A stretch of 64,000 nucleotides of DNA from Pseudoalteromonas nigrifaciens (GCF_002221505.1 NZ_CP011036.1:124001-188000), one strand, 5' to 3'. Positions 30,239-42,070 are shown, numbered from the stretch's first letter. Numbers and translations are program-made. The notes: generated by a model not told the origin, from the sequence alone.

Positions 30239-32677
30239 TTATTTACACTGACCTTGTACTATATCGCTAATTGACTGCCAAACACGTGCTGGCAATAATG
30301 CTTTAAGATGCATATAAGTTTCACATAATTGCACGCTGCCTATTAAGCCCGCATCACCATCGGTAATTAAAGACTGTGCGCGTAAATTATCAATAAAGCT
30401 GACCAGCACCTTTTTATCAAAAAACTCTGGGGTTTTAATCCCATGCAAAGTACCTAAGCGTTGTGCTAGCACTTGGCTTTCTCGCTCTAACTCCGCTTTT
30501 TCAATGCCGTTGCTAGTTTGTATAAAGCCAATCACAATGGCATAACGCTGCAACGTAAAGTTTAGTGCTTTACCTAACATATCTAATTTAGCCAAACAGT
30601 CGTTGGTATTGGTTATATGAATGTTATCGCCATCAAGTTCTATTAAGTTTTGATCGACAAAATTAGCCAAAATACGCGTAATGTAATCCTCATCTAGCTC
30701 TCGTAAATACCATTCTTTAGCAAACAGCGGATAAAACGCCGCAATTAGCTGCTGACACTTTGAAACTGTTGTGGTTTTTTCTCTAAACAAATGCAGTGCA
30801 ATTAAACTTGGTACGGCAAAAAGATGTAAAATATTATTACGATAATAATTAAAGAGTGTTTTTTCTTTATCGTTAATCGCGATAATTTCGCCAAATTCAT
30901 CACTTATCACATCAAACTTATTAAGCTTTAATGCATGCGTTAACAGTTGCTCTGGCGTTTCCTCTGGAGCTGTTACTTTATTACTGTAGCTGGCGTCGCG
31001 TTGTAAGCGTAAGTAAAAATCAAGTTGCGCTAAAAGTTTTGGCTTACTCAGTGCATGCTTGTCGTTTACCAGTAAAATCATCGCTAATAAATTAACCGCA
31101 TTAAGTGCCGCTGCATTGTTAATTTTAACCATAACTTGGTCGGCTAGGTTTGCTACTTGTGGGCCTAACCACTGCGGTTTTTGTACATCGGTAGGATGTA
31201 TGTCGTCACGCCAATTGGGTTGGTTGTCATTTAAGTATTGGTTTATAGAAATAGGGTCACCAAAGTTTAAATAACCTCGGCCATAGTTTTTAAGGTTTTT
31301 AATCGCTTTAAAAATCCCAAAGATAGACTCACCTTTTTTATCATTTCCAGCGAGTTCTTTAAGGTAAGTGTTAATTTCCATAACGTGCTCGTAACCAATA
31401 TATACCGGCACAATAGAAATAGGGCGGTCAATACCACGCAGCATTGCTTGCATGGTCATTGCTAACATACCCGTTTTAGGCGGCAGCAAGCGCCCGGTGC
31501 GGCTACGTCCGCCTTCGGTATAAAATTTAACAGAGTAACCTTTAATAAATAACTGGCTTAAATATTCTTTAAATACCGCAGAGTAAAGCTTATTACCGGC
31601 AAATGAACGGCGAATAAAAAATGCGCCCGAGCGGCGAAAGATCCCGCCTGCCGGGAAAAAGTTAAGGTTAATACCCGCGGCTATATGTGGTGGTACTAAA
31701 CCTTGATGATAAATAGCATAAGTAAGTAGTAAGTAATCCATATGGCTGCGATGGCACGGCATATAAATAATTTCGTGGCCTTTATTAGTCAGCTCATGAA
31801 TTTGCTCTGTGTATTTTATATCTATACCGTTATATAGCTTATTCCACAGCCAAGTTAAAAAACGCTCAGCTACGCGTATCATCGCCTCTGAATAGTTAGC
31901 CGCTATTTCATTAAGTAACTTAACCGCATTTTGACGTGCTTGCGCTTGGCTAATGTTTTTAGCCTTTGCTTCGTCTTGTATGGCTTTTTTTATCGTTGGA
32001 GAGGCTAATAATGAGTTAAATAGCTGCTCGCGCGATGGCATTTTAGGGCCTGTTGCGGCAAGTTTTTGGCGGCGAAAGTGCACGCGGGCTACTCTTAATA
32101 GTTTTTGTGGTAGCTCGTTAACATCCGCTTTTTCGTCTACTAAAAGCGATAAGTCGAGCGGTTGGCTAAAGCGGATAAAGTTATCTCGGCCAGAAAACAG
32201 CACCACAAATAACTTTCTAAACCAACTTGGTGTTAATGAGTGTGTTATGAGCGTGCTAAGTCCGGGCTTTTCTTTGCCGGGTGCTCGGCCCCATAAAATA
32301 GTAACAGGAATAACCTGCACATCTTTTTGACCACTACTTAATAAGTGGTCAATAATTTGTTTGCCTTGCGCCAGTGCATTAGTTGGCTTTGCTATATCAC
32401 CAATTAATGGTGGTGGGTTTTCAATCCCTATAAAGCGGTCTAAGCGTTGTGTGCCTAATACTTGTTGTTCTCTAGGGTCGGGTAATCCATGGCGTTTACA
32501 TACCCGAGCAAGCGCCGCTAAGTCAAAGCGAGAGTTTAAGCGTACAATATAAAAGGTAGGGTTTTTAGAGTTTAATTCATATTGTTCAGTCGGCTTTTCT
32601 GGCAGTACCTTACTTCTTACAAGTAAGCGGCTTACTCCAGCTGATAAAACATTTAAGCAATAATTTACAATACGCAT
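30239..32677 (-). CDS. plsB: Glycerol-3-phosphate acyltransferase PlsB
   Basis: 812 residues, close to E. coli PlsB (807). It is an inner-membrane-associated enzyme that acylates position 1 of glycerol-3-phosphate, the first step of phospholipid synthesis. The four acyltransferase blocks are visible: CHRSHMD (HX4D), GIFRRSGAFFIRR, FYTEGGRSRTGR and ISIVPVYIGYEH. The frame extends to 32707. I chose the ATG at 32677 because GGTGAG precedes it and the N-terminus then aligns with the family. Divergent from the S10 operon. Confidence 0.95.
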   Translation of the reverse strand: MRIVNYCLNVLSAGVSRLLVRSKVLPEKPTEQYELNSKNPTFYIVRLNSRFDLAALARVCKRHGLPDPREQQVLGTQRLDRFIGIENPPPLIGDIAKPTNALAQGKQIIDHLLSSGQKDVQVIPVTILWGRAPGKEKPGLSTLITHSLTPSWFRKLFVVLFSGRDNFIRFSQPLDLSLLVDEKADVNELPQKLLRVARVHFRRQKLAATGPKMPSREQLFNSLLASPTIKKAIQDEAKAKNISQAQARQNAVKLLNEIAANYSEAMIRVAERFLTWLWNKLYNGIDIKYTEQIHELTNKGHEIIYMPCHRSHMDYLLLTYAIYHQGLVPPHIAAGINLNFFPAGGIFRRSGAFFIRRSFAGNKLYSAVFKEYLSQLFIKGYSVKFYTEGGRSRTGRLLPPKTGMLAMTMQAMLRGIDRPISIVPVYIGYEHVMEINTYLKELAGNDKKGESIFGIFKAIKNLKNYGRGYLNFGDPISINQYLNDNQPNWRDDIHPTDVQKPQWLGPQVANLADQVMVKINNAAALNAVNLLAMILLVNDKHALSKPKLLAQLDFYLRLQRDASYSNKVTAPEETPEQLLTHALKLNKFDVISDEFGEIIAINDKEKTLFNYYRNNILHLFAVPSLIALHLFREKTTTVSKCQQLIAAFYPLFAKEWYLRELDEDYITRILANFVDQNLIELDGDNIHITNTNDCLAKLDMLGKALNFTLQRYAIVIGFIQTSNGIEKAELERESQVLAQRLGTLHGIKTPEFFDKKVLVSFIDNLRAQSLITDGDAGLIGSVQLCETYMHLKALLPARVWQSISDIVQGQCK

Positions 32678-32900
32678 CGACTCACCATATAGAGAGTAAT
32701 TACCCATATAATTTGGGTATATAAAAGCAAAATTGGCGCATATGATAACATAAGATCTAAAAAAGCCTTTAATTTGCGTTGCCGATTAGTCAGTACGTTA
32801 TGGCTTAATATATATGCATTACACTTGATTGTAGCTGCTCTATAATAGGTTGCAGTATATTTGAGCAACCAGCAGGCTGTAATTATTTACTAATTAGCTG

Positions 32901-32928
32901 TTGCATTTATCACCAATGTAATTATAAT
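32901..32928 (+). promoter_or_regulatory. Promoter of the S10 ribosomal protein operon
   Basis: TTGCAT (32901-32906), a 16-base spacer and a perfect TATAAT (32923-32928), followed by a GC-containing discriminator (ACGC). It leaves an untranslated leader of about 180 bases before rpsJ. Confidence 0.75.
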
Positions 32929-33038
32929 ACGCAGGCTTTCAAAATTCCCAAGGGAACTTGGAAGGATAAATTAAGCTAGGATTTCTAGCTAATAAACAGG
33001 AGTTCCGATTTGGAACTCAACGTAGATATAATCTAACA

Positions 33039-33080
33039 ACCGACATCTTAATATTTAAGATTGTTTCGGTCGTTTTTTTA
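33039..33080 (+). promoter_or_regulatory. Attenuator-like hairpin in the S10 leader
   Basis: ACCGA pairs with TCGGT and, inside, ATCTTAA pairs with TTAAGAT around a 3-base loop. TTTTTTT follows at 33073-33079. In E. coli, ribosomal protein L4 (encoded by this operon) causes termination at a U-rich hairpin in the S10 leader. The same type of control is inferred here from structure and position. Confidence 0.65.
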
Positions 33081-33091
33081 TGCTCTTTTAA

Positions 33092-33427
<336 letters not shown>

Positions 33428-33454
33428 TCGGAAGATTAGAGAGGTTTTAGGAAA

Positions 33455-34090
33455 ATGGCATTAGGTCTAGTCGGTCGTAAAGTGGGTATGACACGAATCT
33501 TCACTGAAGATGGTGTATCTATCCCTGTGACAGTTATTGAAGCGACACCTAACCGCATTGCTCAGATTAAATCTGAAGCAACAGACGGTTATAACGCGCT
33601 TCAAGTAACCGCAGGCACTAAAAAAGCAAGTCGTGTAAACAAAGCTTCAGCGGGTCATTTCGCTAAAGCTGGTGTTGAAGCGGGTCGCGGTCTGTGGGAA
33701 TTCCGCCTAAATGGTGGTGAAGGCGATTTTGAAGTAGGCGCTGAGCTTACTGTTGAATTATTCAACGAAATCAACAAGGTTGACGTAACCGGTACTTCTA
33801 AAGGTAAAGGTTTCCAAGGTGGTGTTAAGCGCTGGAATTTCAGCATGCAAGACGCTACACATGGTAACTCTCTATCTCACCGTGCTCCTGGTTCAATCGG
33901 TCAAAACCAATCACCTGGTAAGGTGTTTAAAGGTAAGAAAATGGCCGGTCATATGGGTGCTGAGCGTGTAACGACTCAAAACTTAGAACTAGTTCGCGTT
34001 GACGCTGAGCGTAATTTGCTTTTAGTTAAAGGTGCAGTACCTGGCGCTATCGGCGGTGACGTTATCGTTAAACCAGCTGTTAAAGCATAA
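33455..34090 (+). CDS. rplC: 50S ribosomal protein L3
   Basis: 211 residues. [13 protein letters not shown] at the start and KGKGFQGG / [21 protein letters not shown] in the loop that reaches the peptidyl transferase centre identify L3, a primary 23S-binding assembly protein. Gln in [10 protein letters not shown] is the position methylated by PrmB in E. coli. It is 27 bases downstream of rpsJ. Confidence 0.98.
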
Positions 34091-34107
34091 GTCCTGGAGA
34101 TTTAGTG

Positions 34108-34713
34108 ATGGAATTAGCAATTAAAGACGCTTCTGGCGGTCTTGAAGTTTCTGAAGCTACTTTTGGACGTGAGTTTAACGAAGCATTAGTACATCAAGTA
34201 GTTGTTGCATACGCAGCAGGTGCTCGTCAAGGTACTCGTGCTCAGAAGACACGTTCTGAAGTAAGCGGTGGTGGTAAAAAGCCATGGGCTCAAAAAGGTA
34301 CTGGCCGAGCACGTGCTGGTACGATTCGTAGCCCAATTTGGCGTTCAGGTGGCGTTAGCTTTGCAGCTAAACCACAGGATCATAGCCAAAAAGTAAACCG
34401 TAAAATGTACCGCGGTGCGATTAAAAGCATCTTATCTGAATTAGTTCGTCAAGAGCGTTTAATCGTTGTTGAAAGTTTTGCTCTAGCAGCACCAAAAACT
34501 AAAGAACTAGTTGCTAAGCTTAAAGAACTTGAGCTTAAAGATGTTCTTATCGTGACTGAAGAAGTAGATGAAAATCTTTTCTTATCGGCACGTAACCTTT
34601 ATAAGGTTGACACGCGTGATGTAGCTGGTATCGATCCTGTAAGCTTAATTGCTTTCGACAAGGTACTTATTACAGCCGCTGCTGTTAAGCAACTTGAGGA
34701 GGCGCTAGCATGA
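34108..34713 (+). CDS. rplD: 50S ribosomal protein L4
   Basis: 201 residues. The loop rich in Arg, Gly and Lys ([21 protein letters not shown]) that enters the exit tunnel is intact. In E. coli L4 also represses this operon by acting on the S10 leader. A GTG directly precedes the ATG. CTGGAG fits the ATG at 34108 better. The last bases overlap rplW (ATGA). Confidence 0.98.
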
Positions 34714-35012
34714 TTCGCGAAGAACGTCTTTTAAAAGTGATCGTTGCTCCACATATCTCTGAAAAAAGCACTATTGCTGCTGAAGAAAACAATACTATTG
34801 TTTTTAAAGTAGCAAAAGATTCAACTAAAGCTGAAGTTAAAGCAGCAGTTGAGAAGCTTTTTGAAGTAGAAGTAACGGGTGTTCGCACACTTAACGTTAA
34901 GGGTAAAACAAAACGTACTGGCGCACGTTTCGGTCGTCGTAACGACTGGAAAAAAGCTTACGTTACTCTTAAAGAAGGTAGCGAGCTAGACTTTGTCGGC
35001 GGCGCCGAGTAA
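34710..35012 (+). CDS. rplW: 50S ribosomal protein L23
   Basis: 100 residues. It sits at the tunnel exit and is the docking site for trigger factor and [21 protein letters not shown] and the basic loop [16 protein letters not shown] are typical. The ATG overlaps the stop of rplD by 4 bases, preceded by GAGG, so translation is coupled. Confidence 0.98.
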
Positions 35013-35027
35013 TAAGGGGATAGAATT

Positions 35028-35852
35028 ATGGCACTTCAAAAGTGTAAGCCTACTTCTGCGGGCCGTCGTCACTTAGTTAAAGTGGTTAACTCTGATTTAC
35101 ATAAGGGTAAGCCGTACGCACCACTATTAGAGAAAAACTCTAAATCAGGTGGTCGTAATAACAATGGTCGTATTACGGTTCGTCATATCGGTGGTGGTCA
35201 TAAGCAACATTACCGTTTAATCGATTTTAAACGTACTAAAGATGGCATTCCAGCCACTGTTGAACGTTTAGAATACGATCCAAATCGTAGCGCAAACATC
35301 GCTCTTGTATTATATGCAGACGGTGAGCGTCGTTACATTATCGCACCAAAAGGCTTAAAAGCTGGCGATGCAATCCAGTCTGGTGTTGATGCACCAATCA
35401 AACCTGGTAATGCATTACCAATGCGTAATATGCCTGTAGGTTCGACTGTTCACAACGTAGAATTAAAACCAGGTAAAGGTGCTCAAATCGCACGTTCTGC
35501 TGGTGCATACGTTCAAATCCTTGCTCGTGATGGTCAGTATGTAACATTACGTCTTCGTTCAGGCGAAGTACGTAAAGTTGAAGCTGATTGTCGTGCGACT
35601 CTAGGTGAAGTAGGCAATGCTGAGCATATGCTTCGTTCACTTGGTAAAGCAGGTGCAAATCGCTGGCGTGGTATCCGTCCGACAGTTCGTGGTGTTGCCA
35701 TGAACCCGGTAGATCACCCACACGGTGGTGGTGAAGGTCGTACATCTGGTGGTCGTCATCCTGTGTCTCCATGGGGTAAGCCGACTAAAGGTGCTAAGAC
35801 ACGTAAGAACAAGCGTACTGATAAGTTTATCGTACGTCGTCGTACTAAATAA
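35028..35852 (+). CDS. rplB: 50S ribosomal protein L2
   Basis: 274 residues. It is a central 23S-binding protein needed for subunit joining and peptidyl transfer. [17 protein letters not shown] and the C-terminal [20 protein letters not shown], with the essential His of the PHGGGEG motif, are intact. AGGGG precedes the start. Codon use is strongly biased, as in the whole operon. Confidence 0.98.
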
Positions 35853-35859
35853 TAGTTGA

Positions 35860-36147
<288 letters not shown>

Positions 36148-36160
36148 GAGGGGAAGATAA

Positions 36161-36493
36161 ATGCAAGCATTAGCTAAACATAAATTCGCCTCTGGTTCGG
36201 CGCAAAAAGCACGTCTAGTTGCAGATCAGATCCGCGGACTACCGGTTGATCGCGCACTAGAAATCCTGGCGTACAGCCCGAAAAAAGCGGCTGTATTAGT
36301 AAAGAAAGTACTTGAGTCTGCTATTGCTAACGCAGAGCATAACGAAGGTGCTGACATTGATGAGCTTCGTATAACAACGATCTTTGTGGACGATGGTCCT
36401 ACAATGAAACGTATTATGCCACGTGCTAAAGGACGCGCAGACCGCATCCTTAAGCGTACAAGCCATATCACTGTTATGGTTTCAGATAGCTAG
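36161..36493 (+). CDS. rplV: 50S ribosomal protein L22
   Basis: 110 residues. A globular domain with a beta-hairpin (around 80-100, [15 protein letters not shown]) lines the exit tunnel, where macrolide-resistance changes are known in other species. The hairpin looks normal here. AGGGG precedes the ATG. Confidence 0.98.
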
Positions 36494-36505
36494 GAGATAT
36501 AAGTA

Positions 36506-37207
36506 ATGGGACAAAAAGTTCATCCTACTGGTATTCGCCTAGGTATATCTAAACCTTGGGTTTCTACCTGGTACGCGAGTTCAAAAGATTTCTCTGCACA
36601 GCTTTTTGGCGATCACAAAGTACGTACATTCCTTACAAAGGAATTGAAAACGGCTTCTGTGTCTAAAATCGTTATTGAGCGTCCAGCAAAATCAATCCGC
36701 GTAACAATCCACACGGCTCGTCCGGGTGTTGTTATCGGTAAAAAAGGCGAAGACGTAGAAAAATTACGTCAAGCGGTAACTAAAATCGCTGGTGTACCTG
36801 CTCAGATTAATATTTCTGAAGTACGTAAACCAGAACTAGATGCACAACTAGTAGCAGACGGCATTGCCTCTCAACTAGAGCGTCGTGTTATGTTCCGTCG
36901 CGCTATGAAGCGTTCGGTACAAAATGCAATGCGCATCGGTTCTAAAGGGATTAAAGTTGAAGTTAGCGGTCGTCTTGGCGGCGCAGAAATCGCACGTACA
37001 GAGTGGTATCGTGAAGGTCGTGTACCTCTACATACTCTTCGTGCTGATATCGACTACGCAACTTCTGAGGCCTTAACCACTTATGGTATCATTGGTGTTA
37101 AAGTTTGGATCTTCAAAGGCGAAGTTATTGGTGGTTTACCACTAGTACAAGAGCAAGAGAAGCCAGCTAAACGCGCACCAAAGAAAGCCAAAAAAAGTGC
37201 TAAGTAG
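36506..37207 (+). CDS. rpsC: 30S ribosomal protein S3
   Basis: 233 residues. The KH domain ([14 protein letters not shown] near 62) and the C-terminal domain ([30 protein letters not shown], in parts) are present, with a lysine-rich tail. S3 forms the mRNA entry of the 30S subunit. It is 12 bases after rplV. Confidence 0.98.
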
Positions 37208-37219
37208 AGGTAGCGAGTA

Positions 37220-37633
37220 ATGTTACAGCCAAAACGTACAAAATTCCGTAAAACGCACAAAGGTCGCAACCGTGGTCTAGCGCAAAACGGTAACAAAGTA
37301 AGCTTCGGTACTTTCGGTTTGAAAGCTACTGGCCGTGGCCGCATGACTGCTCGTCAAATCGAAGCAGCTCGTCGTGCCATGACGCGTCACGTGAAACGTC
37401 AAGGTAAAATCTGGATCCGTGTTTTCCCAGACAAGCCAATCACGAACAAACCGCTTGAAGTTCGTATGGGTAAAGGTAAAGGTTCTGTTGAGTATTGGGT
37501 TGCTGAAATTCAGCCTGGTAAAGTACTTTACGAAATGGAAGGTGTTTCAGAAGAGCTTGCTCGTGAAGCGTTTGACCTTGCTGCTCGTAAATTGCCATTC
37601 AAAACAACTTTCGTAACTCGGACGGTAATGTGA
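37220..37633 (+). CDS. rplP: 50S ribosomal protein L16
   Basis: 137 residues. [19 protein letters not shown] and the [13 protein letters not shown] segment identify L16, which organises the A-site region and binds tRNA. An arginine follows the GKGSVEYW region as in relatives. Its stop overlaps the rpmC start (TGATG). Confidence 0.98.
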
Positions 37634-37824
37634 TGAAAGCTAGCGAACTAAAAGATAAAAGCGTAGAAGAGCTTAATACTGAACTTCTAGGACTTCTTCG
37701 TGAGCAATTTAATATGCGCATGCAAGCAAGCACTGGTCAGTTAGCTCAGACACACACGCTAAGAACAGTACGCCGCGATATCGCGCGTGTAAAAACAGTT
37801 ATTAACCAGAAGGCAGGTCAATAA
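37633..37824 (+). CDS. rpmC: 50S ribosomal protein L29
   Basis: 63 residues forming a two-helix protein near the tunnel exit: [15 protein letters not shown] and [19 protein letters not shown] at 37630 is also in frame, but the ATG at 37633 gives the family N-terminus. It shares one base with the rplP stop and one with the rpsQ start. Confidence 0.97.
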
Positions 37825-38081
37825 TGAGCGATAAAATTCGTACTCTTCAAGGCCGTGTAATTAGCGACAAGATGGAAAAATCTTTCACTATTGCTATCGC
37901 ACGTTATGTGAAGCACCCAATTTATGGGAAATTCATTCGACGCACGACTAAGCTACACGTACATGACGAAAATAATGAAGTTCAGGCTGGTGACGTAGTT
38001 ACTATCCGTGAATGTGCTCCAATTTCTAAGAGTAAATCTTGGACATTCGTAGCAGTTATTGAACGTCCAAAACAAGCTTAA
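37824..38081 (+). CDS. rpsQ: 30S ribosomal protein S17
   Basis: 85 residues. An OB-fold 16S-binding protein: [18 protein letters not shown] and the [20 protein letters not shown] end are typical. It starts on the last base of the rpmC stop. It is the last gene of the operon, as in E. coli, and a terminator follows. Confidence 0.98.
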
Positions 38082-38103
38082 TTTTTAATTAAGTCTGTTT
38101 TAT

Positions 38104-38137
38104 AAAAAGCCCCGGCATTTATTTGCTGGGGCTTTTT
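38104..38137 (+). terminator. Terminator of the S10 operon
   Basis: AAAAGCCCCGGCA and TGCTGGGGCTTTT pair with a short loop, followed by T residues. It confirms that transcription ends after rpsQ. Confidence 0.9.
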
Positions 38138-38502
38138 GTTTTTACGAAGCTGCGAGTTTGAGCTGCAAGCAATCAGCAACTCAGAGTTAATTTAGCGCTC
38201 TTTTATGGTTGTGGTATTTATACATAACAACAATATTTATCTACTCAATAAAGCTCAGGCACAAATAGCCCCTTTTATCCTTCGAAAACCCATTCCTTAA
38301 TCTGTTTTTAACTATATTTACTGAAGTTAATAACTAAATAGAATATCAAAGTTGATTCTGTTCTTTTTTTAACTCTGCATTGCCCGCTATCCTACAAGCT
38401 CAGTAAACCTCAACAGATAGTCTCTGGGTGAGGTAAAACTCATTTTGAACGACGTATAACAGTACGTTGTGTTTAACTTTTAGGGTTACGGGGAATTGAT
38501 TC
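38138..38502 (+). other. Upstream region of cysJIH
   Basis: About 365 bases without a gene. AT-rich stretches near 38330-38390 (ATAACTAAATAGAATATC) would suit a CysB-type activator region, and an imperfect hairpin ACGACGTA / TACGTTGT lies near 38450-38472. I could not place a clear -35/-10 pair. Confidence 0.4.
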
Positions 38503-40317
38503 ATGTTGCTAGGTCAACTAAACGCTGCGGCAAGTCCGCTATCGCAAGAGCAAGTACAAAAGCTGCAAGGTTTAGTGGCTGAGCTTAATCCAATTCAACA
38601 AGCATGGGTTAGCGGCTATCTTGCTGCAAATGCTAATACGGCGGCCTTAGGCGGTGCAGTGGGCGCAGCTCCAAATGCTGGTGAGGCAGTTGCATTAACT
38701 ATTTTATATGGCTCGCAAACAGGTAATGCAAAGGGTGTAGCTGCTAAGTTAAAAGCACAAGCAGAGTCACGCGGTTTAGCCGTAAAGCTAGTGAACATGG
38801 CCGATTACAAACCAACTGCACTAAAAAAAGAAAAGTTTATAACTGTGGTTGTTGCAACTTACGGCGAAGGTGAGCCACCAGAAGATGCAGAGGCTTTGCA
38901 CGAATTTTTAACCACTAAAAAAGCGCCTAAGTTAGATGGAGTGAAGGTAGCCGTGATTGGCTTAGGGGATTCGAGCTATGAATTTTTTTGCCAAACAGCA
39001 AAAGACTTTGAGCAGCGGTTAAATAAACTCGGCGCAGAAACAATTTATCAACGCGCCGATTTAGATGTAGATTACGATGACGAAGCGGCAACTTGGATCA
39101 CTGGTGCATTGGATGCCTTTGAACCCGATTTAAAAGCACAGCAAGGTAGCTCAGGTGGTCAAGTTATTGCAATGTCGTTTGCTGGGTCAACTACCGTGGC
39201 AAGTCAATATACTAAGCAAAACCCGTTTGCCGCAGAACTAGGTTTAGTGCAAAAAATTACAGGTCGCGACTCAACTAAAGATGTCCGCCACGTAGAAATT
39301 TCGCTTGAAGGCTCAGACATTAGTTATATACCAGGTGATTCATTAGGTGTGTATTTTTTAAATGACGAAGCCCGTGTTGATGAGTTGCTTACACACACGC
39401 AAATTGATGCAGCTAGTTTAGTAAAAGTTGCAGATGAACAGCTAAGTATTCGCGATGCACTGATTGAAAAACTTGAATTAACGCAGTCGTACCCTGGCTT
39501 TGTGGAAAAATATGCAATAGCTACAGGCACACCACAACTATTAAAACTGGTTGAAGATAAAGCGGCAATGCATGAATACATTGAACCGCGCCAAATATTT
39601 GATGTGGTTGCACAAAACCCGGCTAAGCTCGACGCGCAAACACTCGTCGATTGCCTGCGTAAATTACAAGCACGTTTATATTCAATTGCCTCTAGCCAAA
39701 GCGAGGTTGAAGACGAGGTACATTTAACCGTAGCATTGGTTGAGTTTAATACTTTTGGTAGCGAGCATTTGGGCGGTTGTTCGGGCTATTTAGCGCGCCG
39801 TGCTGAGGAAGGCTGTAAAGTTAAGGTATTTAGTGAGCATAACGATAATTTTCGTTTACCAACGAATGATGAAACACCAATAATTATGGTTGGCCCTGGT
39901 ACGGGAATAGCACCGTTTCGCGCCTTTTTACAAGAGCGTGATGCGCGCGGCGCATCAGGTAAAAACTGGCTGTTTTTTGGCAATCCACATTTTACTCAAG
40001 ACTTTTTATACCAAGTTGAAATTCAAGGTTACTTAAAGTCGGGTTTACTAAGCAAAGTAGATGTTGCATTTAGCCGCGACCAAGCCGAAAAAGTGTATGT
40101 GCAAGATAAGTTACGTAGTAACAGCAAAGCTATTTTTGAGTGGCTTGAAGCCGGCGCACATTTTTATGTGTGTGGCGACGCTAATCATATGGCAAAAGAT
40201 GTACACCAAGCATTACTCGAAATTATTAAAGAAAATACCGGTAAGAGCGATGAAGATGCTCAGCAGTATTTAAAAGATTTACGCAGCGCAAACCGCTATC
40301 AGAAAGACGTTTACTAA
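38503..40317 (+). CDS. cysJ: Sulfite reductase (NADPH) flavoprotein alpha subunit
   Basis: 604 residues (E. coli 599). It passes electrons from NADPH through FAD and FMN to CysI. The flavodoxin domain starts near 63 with ILYGSQTGNA and has VATYGEGEPPEDA and GLGDSSYEFF. The FAD domain has RLYSIASSQ. The NADP domain has GPGTGIAPFRAFLQER and VYVCGD-like FYVCGDANHMAKDV near the end. GGGGAA lies before the ATG. First gene of cysJIH. Confidence 0.97.
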   Translation: MLLGQLNAAASPLSQEQVQKLQGLVAELNPIQQAWVSGYLAANANTAALGGAVGAAPNAGEAVALTILYGSQTGNAKGVAAKLKAQAESRGLAVKLVNMADYKPTALKKEKFITVVVATYGEGEPPEDAEALHEFLTTKKAPKLDGVKVAVIGLGDSSYEFFCQTAKDFEQRLNKLGAETIYQRADLDVDYDDEAATWITGALDAFEPDLKAQQGSSGGQVIAMSFAGSTTVASQYTKQNPFAAELGLVQKITGRDSTKDVRHVEISLEGSDISYIPGDSLGVYFLNDEARVDELLTHTQIDAASLVKVADEQLSIRDALIEKLELTQSYPGFVEKYAIATGTPQLLKLVEDKAAMHEYIEPRQIFDVVAQNPAKLDAQTLVDCLRKLQARLYSIASSQSEVEDEVHLTVALVEFNTFGSEHLGGCSGYLARRAEEGCKVKVFSEHNDNFRLPTNDETPIIMVGPGTGIAPFRAFLQERDARGASGKNWLFFGNPHFTQDFLYQVEIQGYLKSGLLSKVDVAFSRDQAEKVYVQDKLRSNSKAIFEWLEAGAHFYVCGDANHMAKDVHQALLEIIKENTGKSDEDAQQYLKDLRSANRYQKDVY

Positions 40318-40365
40318 AATTAAATATTTAAAGCAGCCGTCACTGTCACTAATTTAGGATTAAAC

Positions 40366-42063
40366 ATGAGCGAACAAGATAAAAACGTAAAGCTTTCTGA
40401 TAACGAGCGCATGAAACGAGAAAGTAATTTTTTACGTGGCACTATAGCAACAGATTTAAAAGATGAGATCACCGGTGGTTTTACCGCTGATAACTTCCAG
40501 TTAATTCGGTTTCACGGTATGTACCAGCAAGATGACCGCGATATTCGTGGTGAGCGCGCTAAGCAAAAGCTTGAACCATTACACAACGTAATGTTACGTG
40601 CGCGTATGCCTGGCGGTATTATTAAGCCTGAGCAATGGTTAGCCATAGATAAATTTGCAGAAGAAAAAACCAGCTATGGCAGTATCCGTTTAACTACGCG
40701 TCAAACGTTTCAGTTTCATGGTGTATTAAAGCCTAATATTAAAGGCATGCACCAATTACTGGATAGCGTTGGAATTGACTCTATTGCTACCGCAGGCGAT
40801 GTTAATCGAAATGTGTTGTGTACTACTAATCCGGTTGAGTCAGAGCTGCATCAAGAAGCGTATGAGTGGGCTGCAAAAATTTCAGAGCACCTATTACCAA
40901 AAACCAAGGCTTACGCCGAAATTTGGCTTAATGGTGAAAAAGCAGAAACCACAGAAGAGCCAATTTTAGGTTCTAATTACTTACCGCGTAAGTTTAAAAC
41001 AACGGTAACAATTCCGCCGAATAATGAAGTGGATGTGCACGCCAATGATTTAAACTTTGTAGCTATTGCCGAAAATGGTAAATTAATTGGCTTTAACGTA
41101 CTTGTCGGTGGTGGCCTTGCCATGACACATGGCGATACAGCAACCTACCCACGTAAAGCAGACGACTTTGGTTTTATTCCACTAGAACATACGTTAAAAA
41201 TTGCCGAGCATGTGGTGTCGGTACAGCGCGATTGGGGTAATCGTTCAAATCGCAAAAATGCTAAAACAAAATACACATTAGATCGAGTAGGCGTTGATGT
41301 ATTTAAAGCGGAAGTAGAGAAACGTGCGGGTGTTGAGTTTGCTTCAAGTCGTCCTTATAAATTTACTCACCGAGGCGATCGTATAGGTTGGGTTGAAGGT
41401 ATAGATGGCAAACATCACTTAACATTATTTATTCAAAGTGGGCGTATTTTAGATTATCCAGACAAACCACTAAAAACAGGCTGTCGTAAAATAGCAGAAG
41501 TTCACCAAGGTGACATGCGCATGACGGCAAACCAAAACTTAATTATTGCTGGTGTAGCTGCAAATCAAAAAGCCGTGATTGAAGAAATTGCCCGTAACCA
41601 TGGTTTAATTGACGATAAAGACACCGAACAACGTAAAAATTCTATGGCGTGTGTGGCACTGCCAACATGCCCATTAGCTATGGCTGAAGCTGAGCGTTAT
41701 TTACCTAGTTTGGTTGAAAAAATAGAAGCACTGTTAGCCAAGCATGGTGTGCCGAATGACAGTATTATTATGCGCGTTGTGGGTTGCCCCAATGGTTGTG
41801 GGCGTGCCATGTTAGCCGAAGCGGGATTGGTTGGGAAAGGTCCGGGTAAATATAATGTGTATCTAGGCGGTAACCTTGAAGGCACACGTATTCCTAAATT
41901 ATATTTAGAAAATGTGGGTGAAGACGTGTATTTAGCTGCTTTTGATGAATTAATTGGTCAATGGGTTAATGAGCGTAACGAAGGTGAGTGTTTTGGTGAC
42001 TTTGTTATACGCAAAGGCATAGTTGCTGAAGTAAAAGTATCAGTAACCGATTTTCACGCTTAA
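40366..42063 (+). CDS. cysI: Sulfite reductase hemoprotein beta subunit
   Basis: 565 residues. It reduces sulfite to sulfide with six electrons on a coupled siroheme and [4Fe-4S] centre. The cluster cysteines are intact as CVALPTC (CX5C) and CPNGC (CX3C) in the C-terminal half. [12 protein letters not shown] and the anion-binding region GDVNRNVLC are present. It is 48 bases after cysJ. Confidence 0.97.
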   Translation: MSEQDKNVKLSDNERMKRESNFLRGTIATDLKDEITGGFTADNFQLIRFHGMYQQDDRDIRGERAKQKLEPLHNVMLRARMPGGIIKPEQWLAIDKFAEEKTSYGSIRLTTRQTFQFHGVLKPNIKGMHQLLDSVGIDSIATAGDVNRNVLCTTNPVESELHQEAYEWAAKISEHLLPKTKAYAEIWLNGEKAETTEEPILGSNYLPRKFKTTVTIPPNNEVDVHANDLNFVAIAENGKLIGFNVLVGGGLAMTHGDTATYPRKADDFGFIPLEHTLKIAEHVVSVQRDWGNRSNRKNAKTKYTLDRVGVDVFKAEVEKRAGVEFASSRPYKFTHRGDRIGWVEGIDGKHHLTLFIQSGRILDYPDKPLKTGCRKIAEVHQGDMRMTANQNLIIAGVAANQKAVIEEIARNHGLIDDKDTEQRKNSMACVALPTCPLAMAEAERYLPSLVEKIEALLAKHGVPNDSIIMRVVGCPNGCGRAMLAEAGLVGKGPGKYNVYLGGNLEGTRIPKLYLENVGEDVYLAAFDELIGQWVNERNEGECFGDFVIRKGIVAEVKVSVTDFHA

Positions 42064-42070
42064 TTAAATA

